Shown here one piece after another: positions 48,952 to 57,534 of a stretch of 64,000 bases of DNA. The stretch comes from Bacteroidota bacterium (GTDB lineage Bacteria > Bacteroidota > Bacteroidia > AKYH767-A > 2013-40CM-41-45), in the NCBI GenBank assembly GCA_016721305.1, contig JADKIH010000005.1:62001-126000 (forward strand), read 5' to 3'. A program made the translations under genes and the position numbers. A model generated the notes under the pieces. The model saw only the letters and a list, made by a program, of their open reading frames with translations, ran no database searches and was not told the origin of the DNA. The stretch's first letter is position 1. Every line of letters begins with the position of its first letter.

Positions 48952-49016
48952 TGTAAATTATGTAACTCTTCTCAGAAATTGTGTAATACCTCTTCCATGA
49001 AATTCATCAATCTTTG
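48952..49016 (+). promoter_or_regulatory. Shared direct-repeat operator/promoter, copy C
   Basis: AATTATGTAAC (48956) and AATTGTGTAAT (48977), 21 bp apart. AATCTTTG has CTTTG at 49012, 60 nt from the block start. The next large gene is 400 nt away, but a hairpin lies about 130 nt downstream. Confidence 0.62.
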
Positions 49017-49017
49017 A

Positions 49018-49195
49018 AGCACATTGAACTTCACAAAATGCCCACTTTTGTATCAATGACCAACACTTGAAAGAATATATCCTACACTTCAATTAGCTGT
49101 TTCAGCATTTTTTTTAGCAGCATCTTTCAGGGCACACAATGCAACAGGAGCTTTGTTTCTTTTCCCCTAGTCAAAAGGAACAAAAGCTCCCTTTT
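49018..49195 (+). ncRNA. Candidate small RNA between operator C and a terminator
   Basis: Inferred only from its borders: the shared -7 element at 49012 and a terminator-like hairpin 49147-49190, followed by CTTTTAAAA. Nothing in the sequence identifies a known RNA family. A transcript of about 175 nt could also be a leader that is read through into the genes beyond. Confidence 0.3.
49147..49195 (+). terminator. Terminator-like hairpin
   Basis: GGAGCTTTGTTTCTTTT pairs with AAAAGGAACAAAAGCTCC (a few G-T pairs or bulges), followed by CTTTT. Confidence 0.6.
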
Positions 49196-49234
49196 AAAAA
49201 ACGTTCTCACTCTCATCTATAAACTCCCTCCAAA

Positions 49235-49387
49235 ATGCAAAAGAAAAAATTCATTCCGCCGCAACCGATCAGCTTCTCTAAGAAAATAAAAGTGAAACTG
49301 GATCACAAAACTACTATCATTATTAACCGTCTCTCTTCGCTGGCTGTGTGGAAGAAAATGTATCCGTTGGCACAAATTGTCCAATAA
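49235..49387 (+). CDS. Small basic ORF, 50 residues
   Basis: ATG at 49235 opens MQKKKFIPPQPISFSKKIKV followed by KLDHKTTIIINRLSSLAVWKKMYPLAQIVQ and TAA. It is strongly basic at the start and has an SxSSLxxWKxxYP-like tail, so it looks more like a real small protein than random sequence. There is no signal peptide. It ends 42 nt before the next T9SS gene and may be read from operator C. No family is recognised. Confidence 0.45.
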   Translation: MQKKKFIPPQPISFSKKIKVKLDHKTTIIINRLSSLAVWKKMYPLAQIVQ

Positions 49388-49428
49388 CAACTTCCATCGA
49401 AGCTTTCTTAACCCCAAACTATCCTCTT

Positions 49429-51520
49429 ATGAATAAAAATCTATCTGCCCTACTTTCACTTTTCATCCTTCTTACTTTTTCATCGTTTGCGCAAACAACA
49501 CAATGGGCTAATACAATTAAAAGTGAAGGCTTCGACGAAGGCTACGATTTAACTACCGACTCTCAAGGCAACACTTATGTAGCCGGAATGATGGAGTACA
49601 CAACTGATTTTGGAAATGGAGTGCTACTTTCATCTGCAGGAGTGCATGATATTTATCTGGCCAAATATTCTCCAACCGGACGCCTTGTCTGGGCAAGAAG
49701 AGCAGGCGGAAAAGGCGGCGATAAAATTCAATCTATCGTTCTCGACAAACAAGGTCACATCTATGTAGCCGGAGAATTTGAAGACACGTGTTATTGGGAA
49801 AACATCATGCTGGCTACACCGCTCATCGAAGTGAACAATATGTTTGTTGCCAAGTACGATACGTCCGGATCAGTGATGTGGGTTAGAAATCTCGGAACTA
49901 CAGGCGTAATTCACACGCGCGGTTATGGTGTTACATGCGACGCGCAAGGAAATGTCTATGCATGTGGCGGAACTAAGGGCGATACATACTTCAATGGCAC
50001 TTATCTTTTCACCTCAGCGGGCGATTACGATGGAACCGTTGTAAAATTTGACCCGAACGGAAATTTCCGATGGGCACGACGAATGGGTGGAGCTGACAGC
50101 GATAAAGCATATGGTATTGCGAGCGATAATAATGGCTCTATATATGTTACCGGATATTTTGTTGGGAACGCTGACTTCTCTCCTACCGTTACCTTGCATG
50201 GAACAGGTCACACCGATATATTCCTCGCGAAGTACGACACTTCCGGAACATTACAATGGGCGAAGATGGCCGGCGATACAGGCTTCGATCGCGGATGGGA
50301 TGTTACCGTCAACGTTAACGGAGAAATTCTGATTACCGGCGAATGTCAGACCGGATATTTCGGAACACACATGATTCACACTCGCGGAAATGAAGATATG
50401 TTTCTCGCTTCCTATGATAATAACGGAAACAATCTCTGGGTTCTCGAAGGCGGTGGTGCAGAAAATAATATCGGCCGCGGAATCTCTCACGATGTGAGTG
50501 GAAATATTTACGTTATCGGCGACTATGCAAGCACCGGAATATTTACACCGGATACGATTCACTCAAATGGATATGCCGATGTGTTTGTTGCATGCTACTC
50601 ATCAGATGGGACAACATTAAAATGGATTCGCTCCATGGGCGGACTCGAAAGCGATCGCGGCCGTGGCGTTGCTTCTGATCTTGCAGGGAATATTAATATT
50701 TGCGGCGAGTATATTGATTCCATTCATTTCGATTCTACGAATTTAATTGGCGATTCATTGCTCGATATTTTTGTTGGCCGAATTGTGCTCTGCAATTCAC
50801 TTGTCGCTCAAATTTCACTTATCGATCAAAATGCCTGTAACGGCCAATGTAATGGTAGCGCAACGGTTTCTGCAAGCGGACAAGCTCCATTCACCTACGA
50901 ATGGTCGACAAGTCCTTCACAATTTACTGCAACTGCTACATCTCTGTGTCAGGGGCAATATACCGTTACCACAACCGACAATGTCGGTTGTACAGAAACC
51001 ACAACTGCTACACTGACTGATCCTGATGCAATACAAGAAACGACCTCCATTACCGATGCAACATGCATTGGCTGTAGCAACGCATCAATCGATGCAAGCA
51101 TTACAGGAGGAACTACAGCCTACACCTTCCTTTGGTCAAACGGGGCTATAACCGAAGATCTTCAGAACATCACAGCAGGCACATACCAATTGTGTGTAAC
51201 AGATGCAAACAGTTGTTCGCTTTGCTCGTCGTATACCGTGCTTGAACCCTCCACCGGAGTTTCAGCTCTTAATTCAACAAACGGCGTAAGCATTTATCCA
51301 AATCCGTTCAGCGATTTTACAACTCTACATTTTACACTCTCCGCAGGAAGTAATTGAGTTGACGGTCTTCTCCGCAGCAGGCAGCATTGTGTTCAAAGAA
51401 AATTTTAACGGAACAGACTTTCGACTTAGCTCAGAAGGTATCGGTAGCGGATATTATTTTATACGATTAAAAGATAGCAAAGGCACTATCATTCAAACTA
51501 TGCCTTTGATTATTCAATAA
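49429..51520 (+). CDS. SBBP-repeat propeller T9SS protein, frameshifted at C-terminus
   Basis: An exported protein of about 697 residues from ATG 49429 (MNKNLSALLSLFILLTFSSF; 27 upstream codons are open but not signal-like). Six or more SBBP-type blades (GNTYVAGMMEYTTDFGNGVL, IYVTGYFVGNADF, HDIYLAKYSPTGRLVWARR) form a propeller, followed by two SprB-like modules (CNGQCNGSATVSASGQAPFTYEW). The long frame stops at 51357 inside the sorting domain. CTCTCC at 51337-51342 lacks two bases (CTCTCTCC) to read FTLSPQEVIELTVFSAAGS, and the domain then completes with GSGYYFIRLK and ends at 51520. The sorting signal is intact apart from the break. Confidence 0.82.
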
Positions 51521-51623
51521 AAGCATACTTGTGCAAAAGTAACAGCTAGGGCGAGGTGGAGTCTTATTGGTACAGATTTTCTTTCGGCAAACTACAGGGT
51601 TTCCGAAGGATCGCCCGAAACTG

Positions 51624-51658
51624 AAACGCCCGTTCGTTTGACGGGCGTTTGCTTTTAT
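51624..51658 (+). terminator. Intrinsic terminator
   Basis: AAACGCCCGT, TCGTTTG, ACGGGCGTTT then GCTTTTATT; 10-bp perfect stem, about 100 nt after the SBBP gene. Confidence 0.85.
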
Positions 51659-51755
51659 TGAATTTAACATCTACTATTTTCTATTTTAGATACGAAGAGC
51701 TTTTTTCTTTATTTAAAATTATCGAGATGTCGTAATTTTTATTATGGAATATTAA

Positions 51756-52409
51756 ATGAATGAGGTCATACAGAAAACTCGCCTTATGGCCGACATTGAA
51801 CAACAAGCCTCTGCCTCCGATCACAGAAGCAGACGCCCGCGCTACAAACGCTCTTCCACTCACATGGACATGACTCCAATGGTCGATCTGGCTTTCCTCC
51901 TGCTTACGTTTTTTATTCTGACCACTTCGTTCAAAACAACGCGCATCATCGACTTAAAAATGCCCGACATCACTCACACAACTCATCCGAACACCATCGG
52001 AAAATCACAGGCCTTTAATTTAATTCTGCTCAAAGACAATAAAGCCAAATGGTACATTGGCGATGAAGATGACGCCGTCAATGCCAAAGAATGTTCGTTC
52101 GATGAAAAATCACCCGTCAGCATTCGAAAAATTCTTGCCGATAAAAATGCAATGATCATCACAGCCATCAACGCCGTAAATGATTCCGTAACAAAAGGCC
52201 TCATCCCTAATAAAGAAAATATCATCAAAGCACATATCGAAACCGTCAAGAAAAACCCGAAAGGACTGGTAGTACTTGTTAAGCTAAGCAACAAATCGCG
52301 CTATGAAAATTTAATCAGTGCGATGAATGAAATTCTCATCAGTCATATTGGGCGGTATTGTATTGTGGAAGTTGGGGAGAAGGAGAAATCGGTGATGGCG
52401 GAGTTGTGA
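51756..52409 (+). CDS. ExbD/TolR-family proton-channel accessory protein
   Basis: Energises outer-membrane transport together with ExbB-like channels through the inner-membrane proton gradient. The transmembrane segment at about residues 45-66 (MTPMVDLAFLLLTFFILTTSF) contains the key Asp of the ExbD/TolR channel. The periplasmic domain of about 150 residues (ALKLSNKSRYENLISAMNEI type helix-strand) follows. Two starts are possible: ATG 51756 and ATG 51786 (MADIEQQASASDHRS); both give good proteins. No exbB, tonB or second exbD is next to it. A GTTCAAR array begins 4 nt after its stop. Confidence 0.9.
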   Translation: MNEVIQKTRLMADIEQQASASDHRSRRPRYKRSSTHMDMTPMVDLAFLLLTFFILTTSFKTTRIIDLKMPDITHTTHPNTIGKSQAFNLILLKDNKAKWYIGDEDDAVNAKECSFDEKSPVSIRKILADKNAMIITAINAVNDSVTKGLIPNKENIIKAHIETVKKNPKGLVVLVKLSNKSRYENLISAMNEILISHIGRYCIVEVGEKEKSVMAEL

Positions 52410-52540
52410 TGTTCAAGGTTCAAGGTTTAAGGTTCAAAGTTCAAGGTTCAAGGTTCAAGGTTCAAGGTTCAAAGTTCAAAGTTCAAGGTTCAAGGTTCAA
52501 AGTTCAAGGTTCAAAGTTCAAGGTTCAAAGTTCAACGTGG
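52410..52540. repeat. 7-bp array GTTCAAR, plus orientation
   Basis: About 18 heptamers GTTCAAG or GTTCAAA. The ORF across it is only repeat peptide. Confidence 0.93.
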
Positions 52541-52553
52541 CAATTGTGAACTT

Positions 52554-52776
52554 TGACCATAAAGAATGGCGGTATCAATATCCCAAACGGCAACTTTGAA
52601 CTTTGAACCTTGAACTTTGAACGTTAAACACTGACCAAGATGAACGACGGCATCAATACCCCAAACAGCAACTTTGAACTTTGAACCTTGAACTTTGAAC
52701 ATTGACGAAGATGAACGACGTCATCAATATCCCAAACGGTAACTTTGAACGTTGAACTTTGAACCTTGAACCTTAA
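52554..52776. repeat. Three 71-78-bp units each ending in an inverted GTTCAAR array
   Basis: Units begin TGACCATAAAGAATGG (52554), TGACCAAGATGAACGACGGC (52632) and TGACGAAGATGAACGACGTC (52703). Each contains CATCAATA-CCCAAACGG/AGC-AACTTTGAAC followed by CTTTGAA/CCTTGAA heptamers, complementary to the array at 52410-52540. The whole 370 bp can fold back on itself. Confidence 0.88.
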
Positions 52777-52811
52777 ATAACTAACTTTGGCGCTCAAGAG
52801 AAAATGAACCC

Positions 52812-53174
52812 ATGAGCAACCGCGTCACCCACTTCGAAATCCCTGCCGAAAATCCGGAGGAGACAATCAATTTCTTCAGCAATGTTTTCGGATGGAAGTT
52901 CGAACAATTCGGTTCGCAGGAATACTGGCTCGCTATTTCGGGCGATGAAAAAACTCCCGGCATAAATGGTGCCATAATGAAACCTGTCGGAAAAGGCCAA
53001 CCGGTAATTAATACAATTAGCGTTGACGATATCGATTCTGTACTTGCCAAAGTCGAAGCTTCGGGCGGAAAAGTTTTGAAGAAAAAACAGAATTTGGTTT
53101 CGGTGGGTTGGCTGGCGTTTGTGTCGGATCCGGCAAGGAATATTCATGGGGTTTTGCAACCATTGAATTCGTGA
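52812..53174 (+). CDS. VOC-family (glyoxalase/bleomycin-resistance fold) protein
   Basis: A 120-residue single VOC module pair: VTHFEIPAENPEETINFFSNVFGWKFE, with the metal-position His in the first strand, then INTISVDDIDSVLAKVEASGGKVL and a final strand FVSDPARNIHGVLQP. This is the common 'VOC family' with W at position 21 after F. The ligand cannot be inferred. It lies alone between repeat arrays and a pseudogene fragment. Confidence 0.88.
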   Translation: MSNRVTHFEIPAENPEETINFFSNVFGWKFEQFGSQEYWLAISGDEKTPGINGAIMKPVGKGQPVINTISVDDIDSVLAKVEASGGKVLKKKQNLVSVGWLAFVSDPARNIHGVLQPLNS

Positions 53175-53497
53175 TCGGTGATCGGTTCCGGATGCATGGA
53201 CGATGGTTGGGGCTTTATTTCTTACTTAGGAGAAAATATCTTGAAGATTGAACCCGGATTAATTCTTGCCATTCCATATCAACTACCCCGCTTGTTGGAC
53301 CGCGTAGCTTAAAAGTGAATGTAGATAATGATATTAATCTTAGCTCCAGTGTTTGGGGACATGAGTGCTGGATCGGGCAAGAATTGGCTTTTTCAATACT
53401 ATGCGTAAATTTAAAAGAGCCAATCGTTAAAACTTTACTTCGCTTTTGCATCATTAGAATAAATTTCTATATTCACTTAAGTTTTTATCTTCCCCAC
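53175..53497. other. Intergenic region containing a gene fragment
   Basis: About 320 bp with the duplicated fragment at 53281-53402. There is nothing else I can support. Confidence 0.6.
53281..53402 (+). pseudogene. Fragment duplicated from the S74/YadA-head gene
   Basis: CTTAAAAGTGAATGTAGATA and the following CTCCAGTGTTTGGGGACATG match, with scattered substitutions, the stretch 54704-54825 of the gene at 54447 (MNVDNDINL ... TWGHGYWIGQELVFS). The corresponding peptide here, MNVDNDINLSSSVWGHECWI, has no signal peptide and loses the frame after LAFSI. It is a relic of a second copy. Confidence 0.85.
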
Positions 53498-54434
53498 ATG
53501 AGATATCTTTTCACTTTCTTACTCGTCTTCTTTTCATCGTTACTTGCAGTTGCGCAGACAAACCTTGTACCGAATCCGAGTTTTGAGGATTTCATAACTT
53601 GCCCGAGCGCCTTTGATCAATTAGACCGTGTCACAAATTGGAGTAGTTTCGGGGGAAGCCCTGATTATATAAATGAATGTGCAAACGCAGGAGGAAGTTC
53701 GGTGGGAGTGCCTCAAAACACTTGGGGTTTTCAGTATGCAAAAGATGGCAAAGGTTATCTTTTTTTCGGAACGTATGATATTCAATCGTTACCCAATAAT
53801 ACAAGAGAATATGTTGGTGTTCAGTTAACGCAGCCATTAACTATTGGAAATCGTTACTTTGTTTCTGCATTCGTTTCAAGAGCAGATAGTAACTACGCAA
53901 ACGGCGCCACGAATAATATTGGTTTTCGTTTTACTGATCAATCATATTCCAAGTTAATGCCATTTGTGCCCGATAACTTTGCACAAATTAACTGCGATAC
54001 TATTATATATGACCAACAAAATTGGGTTCAATTATTTGGCAGCTTCGTCTCAGATACCGCTTTCCAGTATTTAATAATAGGTAATTTTTTTCGATAATCT
54101 TCATACCGATACTTCTGGGTTTAATTATTTTGGTGGTGGATATTATATTGATGCCGTCTGTGTTTCAACCGACTCGACATACACAAAAAATTGGACGGGG
54201 ATTTTAAAACCAGAAAAGGATGACATCAATTTTATTTTTAGTGACGGTAACTTATACTTTCTAAATATTCAACACCCGACGGTAATTAATGTTTTTGACA
54301 GTGTTGGAAGGAGTGTATTTGAGGGGACATTAGATCAAGACCATAATGTGATTAGGATTAAAGAACTGAGAGCCGGGATCTATTTTTTAAAAGCTCTCGG
54401 TAGACATACATTAAAGTTATTCATAAACAATTAA
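53498..54434 (+). CDS. T9SS-sorted secreted protein, frameshifted
   Basis: From ATG 53498 (MRYLFTFLLVFFSSLLAVAQ) a secreted protein of about 312 residues. The N-terminal domain TNLVPNPSFEDFITCPSAFDQL...NWSSFGGSPDYINECA is the Bacteroidota type often found in carbohydrate- or substrate-binding surface proteins. The frame breaks in T7 (54085-54091). Six T's give GNFFDNLHTDTSGFNYFGGG, and the rest reads to a sorting domain (IFSDGNLYFLNI ... LRAGIYFLKAL) with stop at 54432-54434. A base too many in the homopolymer is the clear cause. It precedes the S74 gene by 12 nt. Confidence 0.85.
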
Positions 54435-54446
54435 AAACTCTTTACC

Positions 54447-57353
54447 ATGAAAAAACTAGCCTTTCTACTTTCAATGCTATTAATGATTTCAGTAAAAATC
54501 TTTTCTCAATCTGATGTTGTTGGCATAACCGGTCACATTGGTGTTTCTGGCTACTATGTTGGGTGGGATGCAACAACAACAATCCCTTTAGAAATCCGCA
54601 CCTATAACACCGGAGTTAATGCACAACCTATTCGATTTTTCACAAATGGTACTACTCAACAAATGGAAATCGACGGCCTCACTGGAAATCTCGGTGTAGG
54701 CACAACCCCGCTTGTAGGCCCGCTTAGCTTAAAAGTGAATGTGGATAATGATATTAATCTCAAAACGAGTACTTGGGGACACGGGTACTGGATTGGACAA
54801 GAGTTGGTATTTTCAACACCGGGTATTGAAAATACACTAGTTGGTGTAGGAGCGGGTAATCCGGTTTCAGCAGCAGGCTATCAAGCTGCGGTAGCTGTAG
54901 GTTATAAATCCGGTTTTAATCTTTCCACTGGAGCAGTCAATACCTTTGTTGGTACATTTTCAGGCTATTTGAACACTACCGGAGATGGAAATACTTTTGT
55001 CGGCGCAACTGCAGGTTATAATAACACTAGTGGAAGTTGGAATACGTTTGTTGGGAGGATGGCCGGAAATTTACATCAAACCGGTAACTATAATACATTC
55101 GTTGGAGAATCAGCCGGAATCGCCAACGTGATTGGTGAAAATAATACTTTTCTTGGTCATCATAGTGCACCTAATAATAATGGAAATGATAACACTATCA
55201 TAGGTTATCATGCTGCTGACAATTCAGTAAACGATAATCAAAATGTAATTGTTGGTTATAATGCAGCTTATCACTTGAATGGTGGAGCAAGAAATGTAAT
55301 TATCGGAACGAGTGCAGGTCAAGAATATCAGCAAGGAGATGAAACAGTTGCCATCGGATATTTTGCAGGATTTCATAATTCTAATGGTAATTCTAATGTA
55401 TTTCTTGGCAAAGGTTCCGGTTATTATAATTACAATGGCCAACTAAATACTTATTTAGGCTTCATGTCAGGTCCACCAAATCCATCGTACCAAAATCTAA
55501 CTAATGCTGCTGCAGTTGGAAATAATACGATAGTTCTTCATAATAATGATTTCATTTTAGGAAACAATACCATGAATGTCGGAATAGGATTATCAGGAAA
55601 CACGACCGGTCCTCAATCTAAACTTGAGATAAATGATGGCACACCAGGAGTCAGCGGGTTGCAATTTCGCACTCTGACTTCTTCATATGTACCAACCGGC
55701 CTTCCTGAAAGTAGATTCTTAACAGTTGATGCCAATGGGAAAGTAGTTCTTAAAGATGTTGTAGGTGGCGGTGGTTCGGTATCAACATGTGTCGGCCTTA
55801 CCTCAGCCGATGTTTTCTATGTTCCTAAATGGTCGACTATATCAACTTCAAGTAAAGAATTATGTAAAAGCCAGATTTATGATAACGGAATTAATGTAGG
55901 TATAGCCAACATATCGCCTAATCAAAAGTTGGATGTAGATGGAAACATTAACCTGACTCAACGACTTGAAAGTATTTACATCGGCAATGATCGATTTTTA
56001 GGTTCAGGCGGGAATGGTGGAAATTGGTCTGTTGAACTTGGACATGGCGCAGGTCCAGCAATCGGTGCCAATAATGGTTATGGAAATATCATGATTGGGA
56101 CAAAGACAGGTTCTAGCTTAGGTTATATTGAGAGTAATAATATTTTAATAGGTACTATGTCAGGCACACTCCTAAATGGAGGATCTTCAACATCAAGTGA
56201 TGCGTCAGGAAATGTGCTTGTGGGAACAAAAACCGGAAGCAATCTAACTAAAGGAAATGACAACACCTTTCTTGGACGATGGACAGGTGGGGCATCTTCA
56301 GCTGTTTCGCGTGGTTACGGAAATGCTTTTCTAGGTGCACTAGCCGGATCCTACCCTAAAGATGACGGTGATGAAAATGTTTTGCTAGGATACAATTCTC
56401 ATTTGGATCTGGGCAATGCAAATCCCATCCGCTCGTCTGTAGCGATTGGCACTAACTCGTGGGTGGGTTCAGATAATACCATTGTTTGCGGTAAAGAGGA
56501 TGCTACAGTAGTGATGGGGTACAATACTATTCCAACAAGTACCTCTCCTTTTACTTTAGCCCCATGCAAATTATATGTCACCGGGAATAGTGAAGATGTT
56601 GCTTTCTTCAATGGTAATGCATATGCTGCAAGTAATTTTATTAGCTCCGACCGAAATTTGAAATCGAATATAGAACCTATTTCGGATACATCTGCTTTAT
56701 CGATTCTCAATCAATTGAATCCTTCTAAGTATCAATTCGATCAGGCCAATCATCCGAATTTAGTCTTACCACAAGGCGAACAATACGGATTAATTGCTCA
56801 GGAACTGGAAACTGTCTTACCTCAACTAGTAAAGCAATTTACTTCTCCGGATCAGTATGACTCTCTTGGCAATTTGACTTCTCATTCAGAAACTTTCAAA
56901 GCAATAAACTATACAGGTTTAATACCATTGATGATTAAATCACTTCAAGTTGAAAGCCGAAAAAATGATTCCCTCTCAAATGCTCTTTCAGATTTATCAC
57001 AAAGATTAAACGATCTGGAATCAAGATTTCAAGCTTGCTGCCAATCAACGGGTGCTACTCACCGTCAGATAAAATCAGTTGAATTGGAAAATATCATCAT
57101 CCTAGATCAAAACTCTCCAAATCCTTTTGCGGAAGAAACTCGAATTACATACACAATTCCGCAATCAGTTTCAGATGCAAAACTTTTATTTTATGACAAT
57201 TCAGGTAAAGTCCTCAAGACTGTTACAATTGAAGAACGTGGCGAAGGTAGCCTGCAGGTTTATGCAGGTAACTTAAGCAGCGGTATTTATTCTTACTCAT
57301 TACTTGCCGATGGAAAATTGATTGATACGAAACGAATGGTTTGCAATAAATAA
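54447..57353 (+). CDS. Trimeric fibre-like T9SS protein with YadA-head repeats and S74 chaperone domain
   Basis: A 968-residue exported protein (signal ending VKIFSQ). Residues about 130-330 and 530-640 consist of YadA-head-like repeats ('GNGNTFVGATAGYNNTSGSW NTFVG'-type units of about 16-22 residues), which form left-handed trimeric beta-rolls. Residues about 728-800 (SSDRNLKSNIEPIS ... YGLIAQELETVLPQLV) are the peptidase S74 intramolecular chaperone, with Ser-Asp-Arg as in phage tail fibres. A coiled coil and a type A sorting domain (SPNPFAEETRITYTI ... SSGIYSYSLLAD) close the protein. S74 normally cuts itself off after helping trimer folding, which would remove the sorting domain. A perfect terminator follows. 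Confidence 0.9.
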   Translation: MKKLAFLLSMLLMISVKIFSQSDVVGITGHIGVSGYYVGWDATTTIPLEIRTYNTGVNAQPIRFFTNGTTQQMEIDGLTGNLGVGTTPLVGPLSLKVNVDNDINLKTSTWGHGYWIGQELVFSTPGIENTLVGVGAGNPVSAAGYQAAVAVGYKSGFNLSTGAVNTFVGTFSGYLNTTGDGNTFVGATAGYNNTSGSWNTFVGRMAGNLHQTGNYNTFVGESAGIANVIGENNTFLGHHSAPNNNGNDNTIIGYHAADNSVNDNQNVIVGYNAAYHLNGGARNVIIGTSAGQEYQQGDETVAIGYFAGFHNSNGNSNVFLGKGSGYYNYNGQLNTYLGFMSGPPNPSYQNLTNAAAVGNNTIVLHNNDFILGNNTMNVGIGLSGNTTGPQSKLEINDGTPGVSGLQFRTLTSSYVPTGLPESRFLTVDANGKVVLKDVVGGGGSVSTCVGLTSADVFYVPKWSTISTSSKELCKSQIYDNGINVGIANISPNQKLDVDGNINLTQRLESIYIGNDRFLGSGGNGGNWSVELGHGAGPAIGANNGYGNIMIGTKTGSSLGYIESNNILIGTMSGTLLNGGSSTSSDASGNVLVGTKTGSNLTKGNDNTFLGRWTGGASSAVSRGYGNAFLGALAGSYPKDDGDENVLLGYNSHLDLGNANPIRSSVAIGTNSWVGSDNTIVCGKEDATVVMGYNTIPTSTSPFTLAPCKLYVTGNSEDVAFFNGNAYAASNFISSDRNLKSNIEPISDTSALSILNQLNPSKYQFDQANHPNLVLPQGEQYGLIAQELETVLPQLVKQFTSPDQYDSLGNLTSHSETFKAINYTGLIPLMIKSLQVESRKNDSLSNALSDLSQRLNDLESRFQACCQSTGATHRQIKSVELENIIILDQNSPNPFAEETRITYTIPQSVSDAKLLFYDNSGKVLKTVTIEERGEGSLQVYAGNLSSGIYSYSLLADGKLIDTKRMVCNK

Positions 57354-57369
57354 TTTTAAGTTATTTTTG

Positions 57370-57412
57370 ATGCGCCACTGAACTATTTAATGTTCAGTGG
57401 CGCATTTGTTTT
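57370..57412 (+). terminator. Intrinsic terminator
   Basis: ATGCGCCACTGAAC, TATTTAAT, GTTCAGTGGCGCAT: a 14-bp perfect stem followed by TTGTTTTG. Confidence 0.92.
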
Positions 57413-57437
57413 GTTAATACTTATAAAATGATTTTTC

Positions 57438-57510
57438 TACCACAAGAACACAAGGTTTGTGAGCATCACAAGAGCCTTGTGATCCTCACAAACCTCGTGC
57501 CCTCGTGGTA
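57438..57510. repeat. 73-bp palindrome, CCACGAG family
   Basis: Arms TACCACAAGAACACAAGGTT and (reverse) TACCACGAGGGCACGAGGTT continue as a 35-36-bp stem with a few mismatches. It lies just upstream of the DUF1801 gene. Confidence 0.9.
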
Positions 57511-57534
57511 AACTCACACTCACACTCACCACTA

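Larger units (their letters stand above)
48890..49234. other. Intergenic region with operator C and probable short transcript
   Basis: 345 bp. It contains operator copy C, a hairpin terminator at 49147-49195, and an 11-codon ORF (MPTFVSMTNT) between them. Confidence 0.6.

Noticed and set aside
52358..52549. ORF of 63 residues
   Set aside because: Repeat peptide (KVQGLRFKVQG) from the GTTCAAR array.
12680..54091. Programmed frameshifting as a common explanation of the breaks
   Set aside because: No slippery heptamer with downstream structure is shared by the sites, and shift sizes differ (1, 2 and 4 nt).
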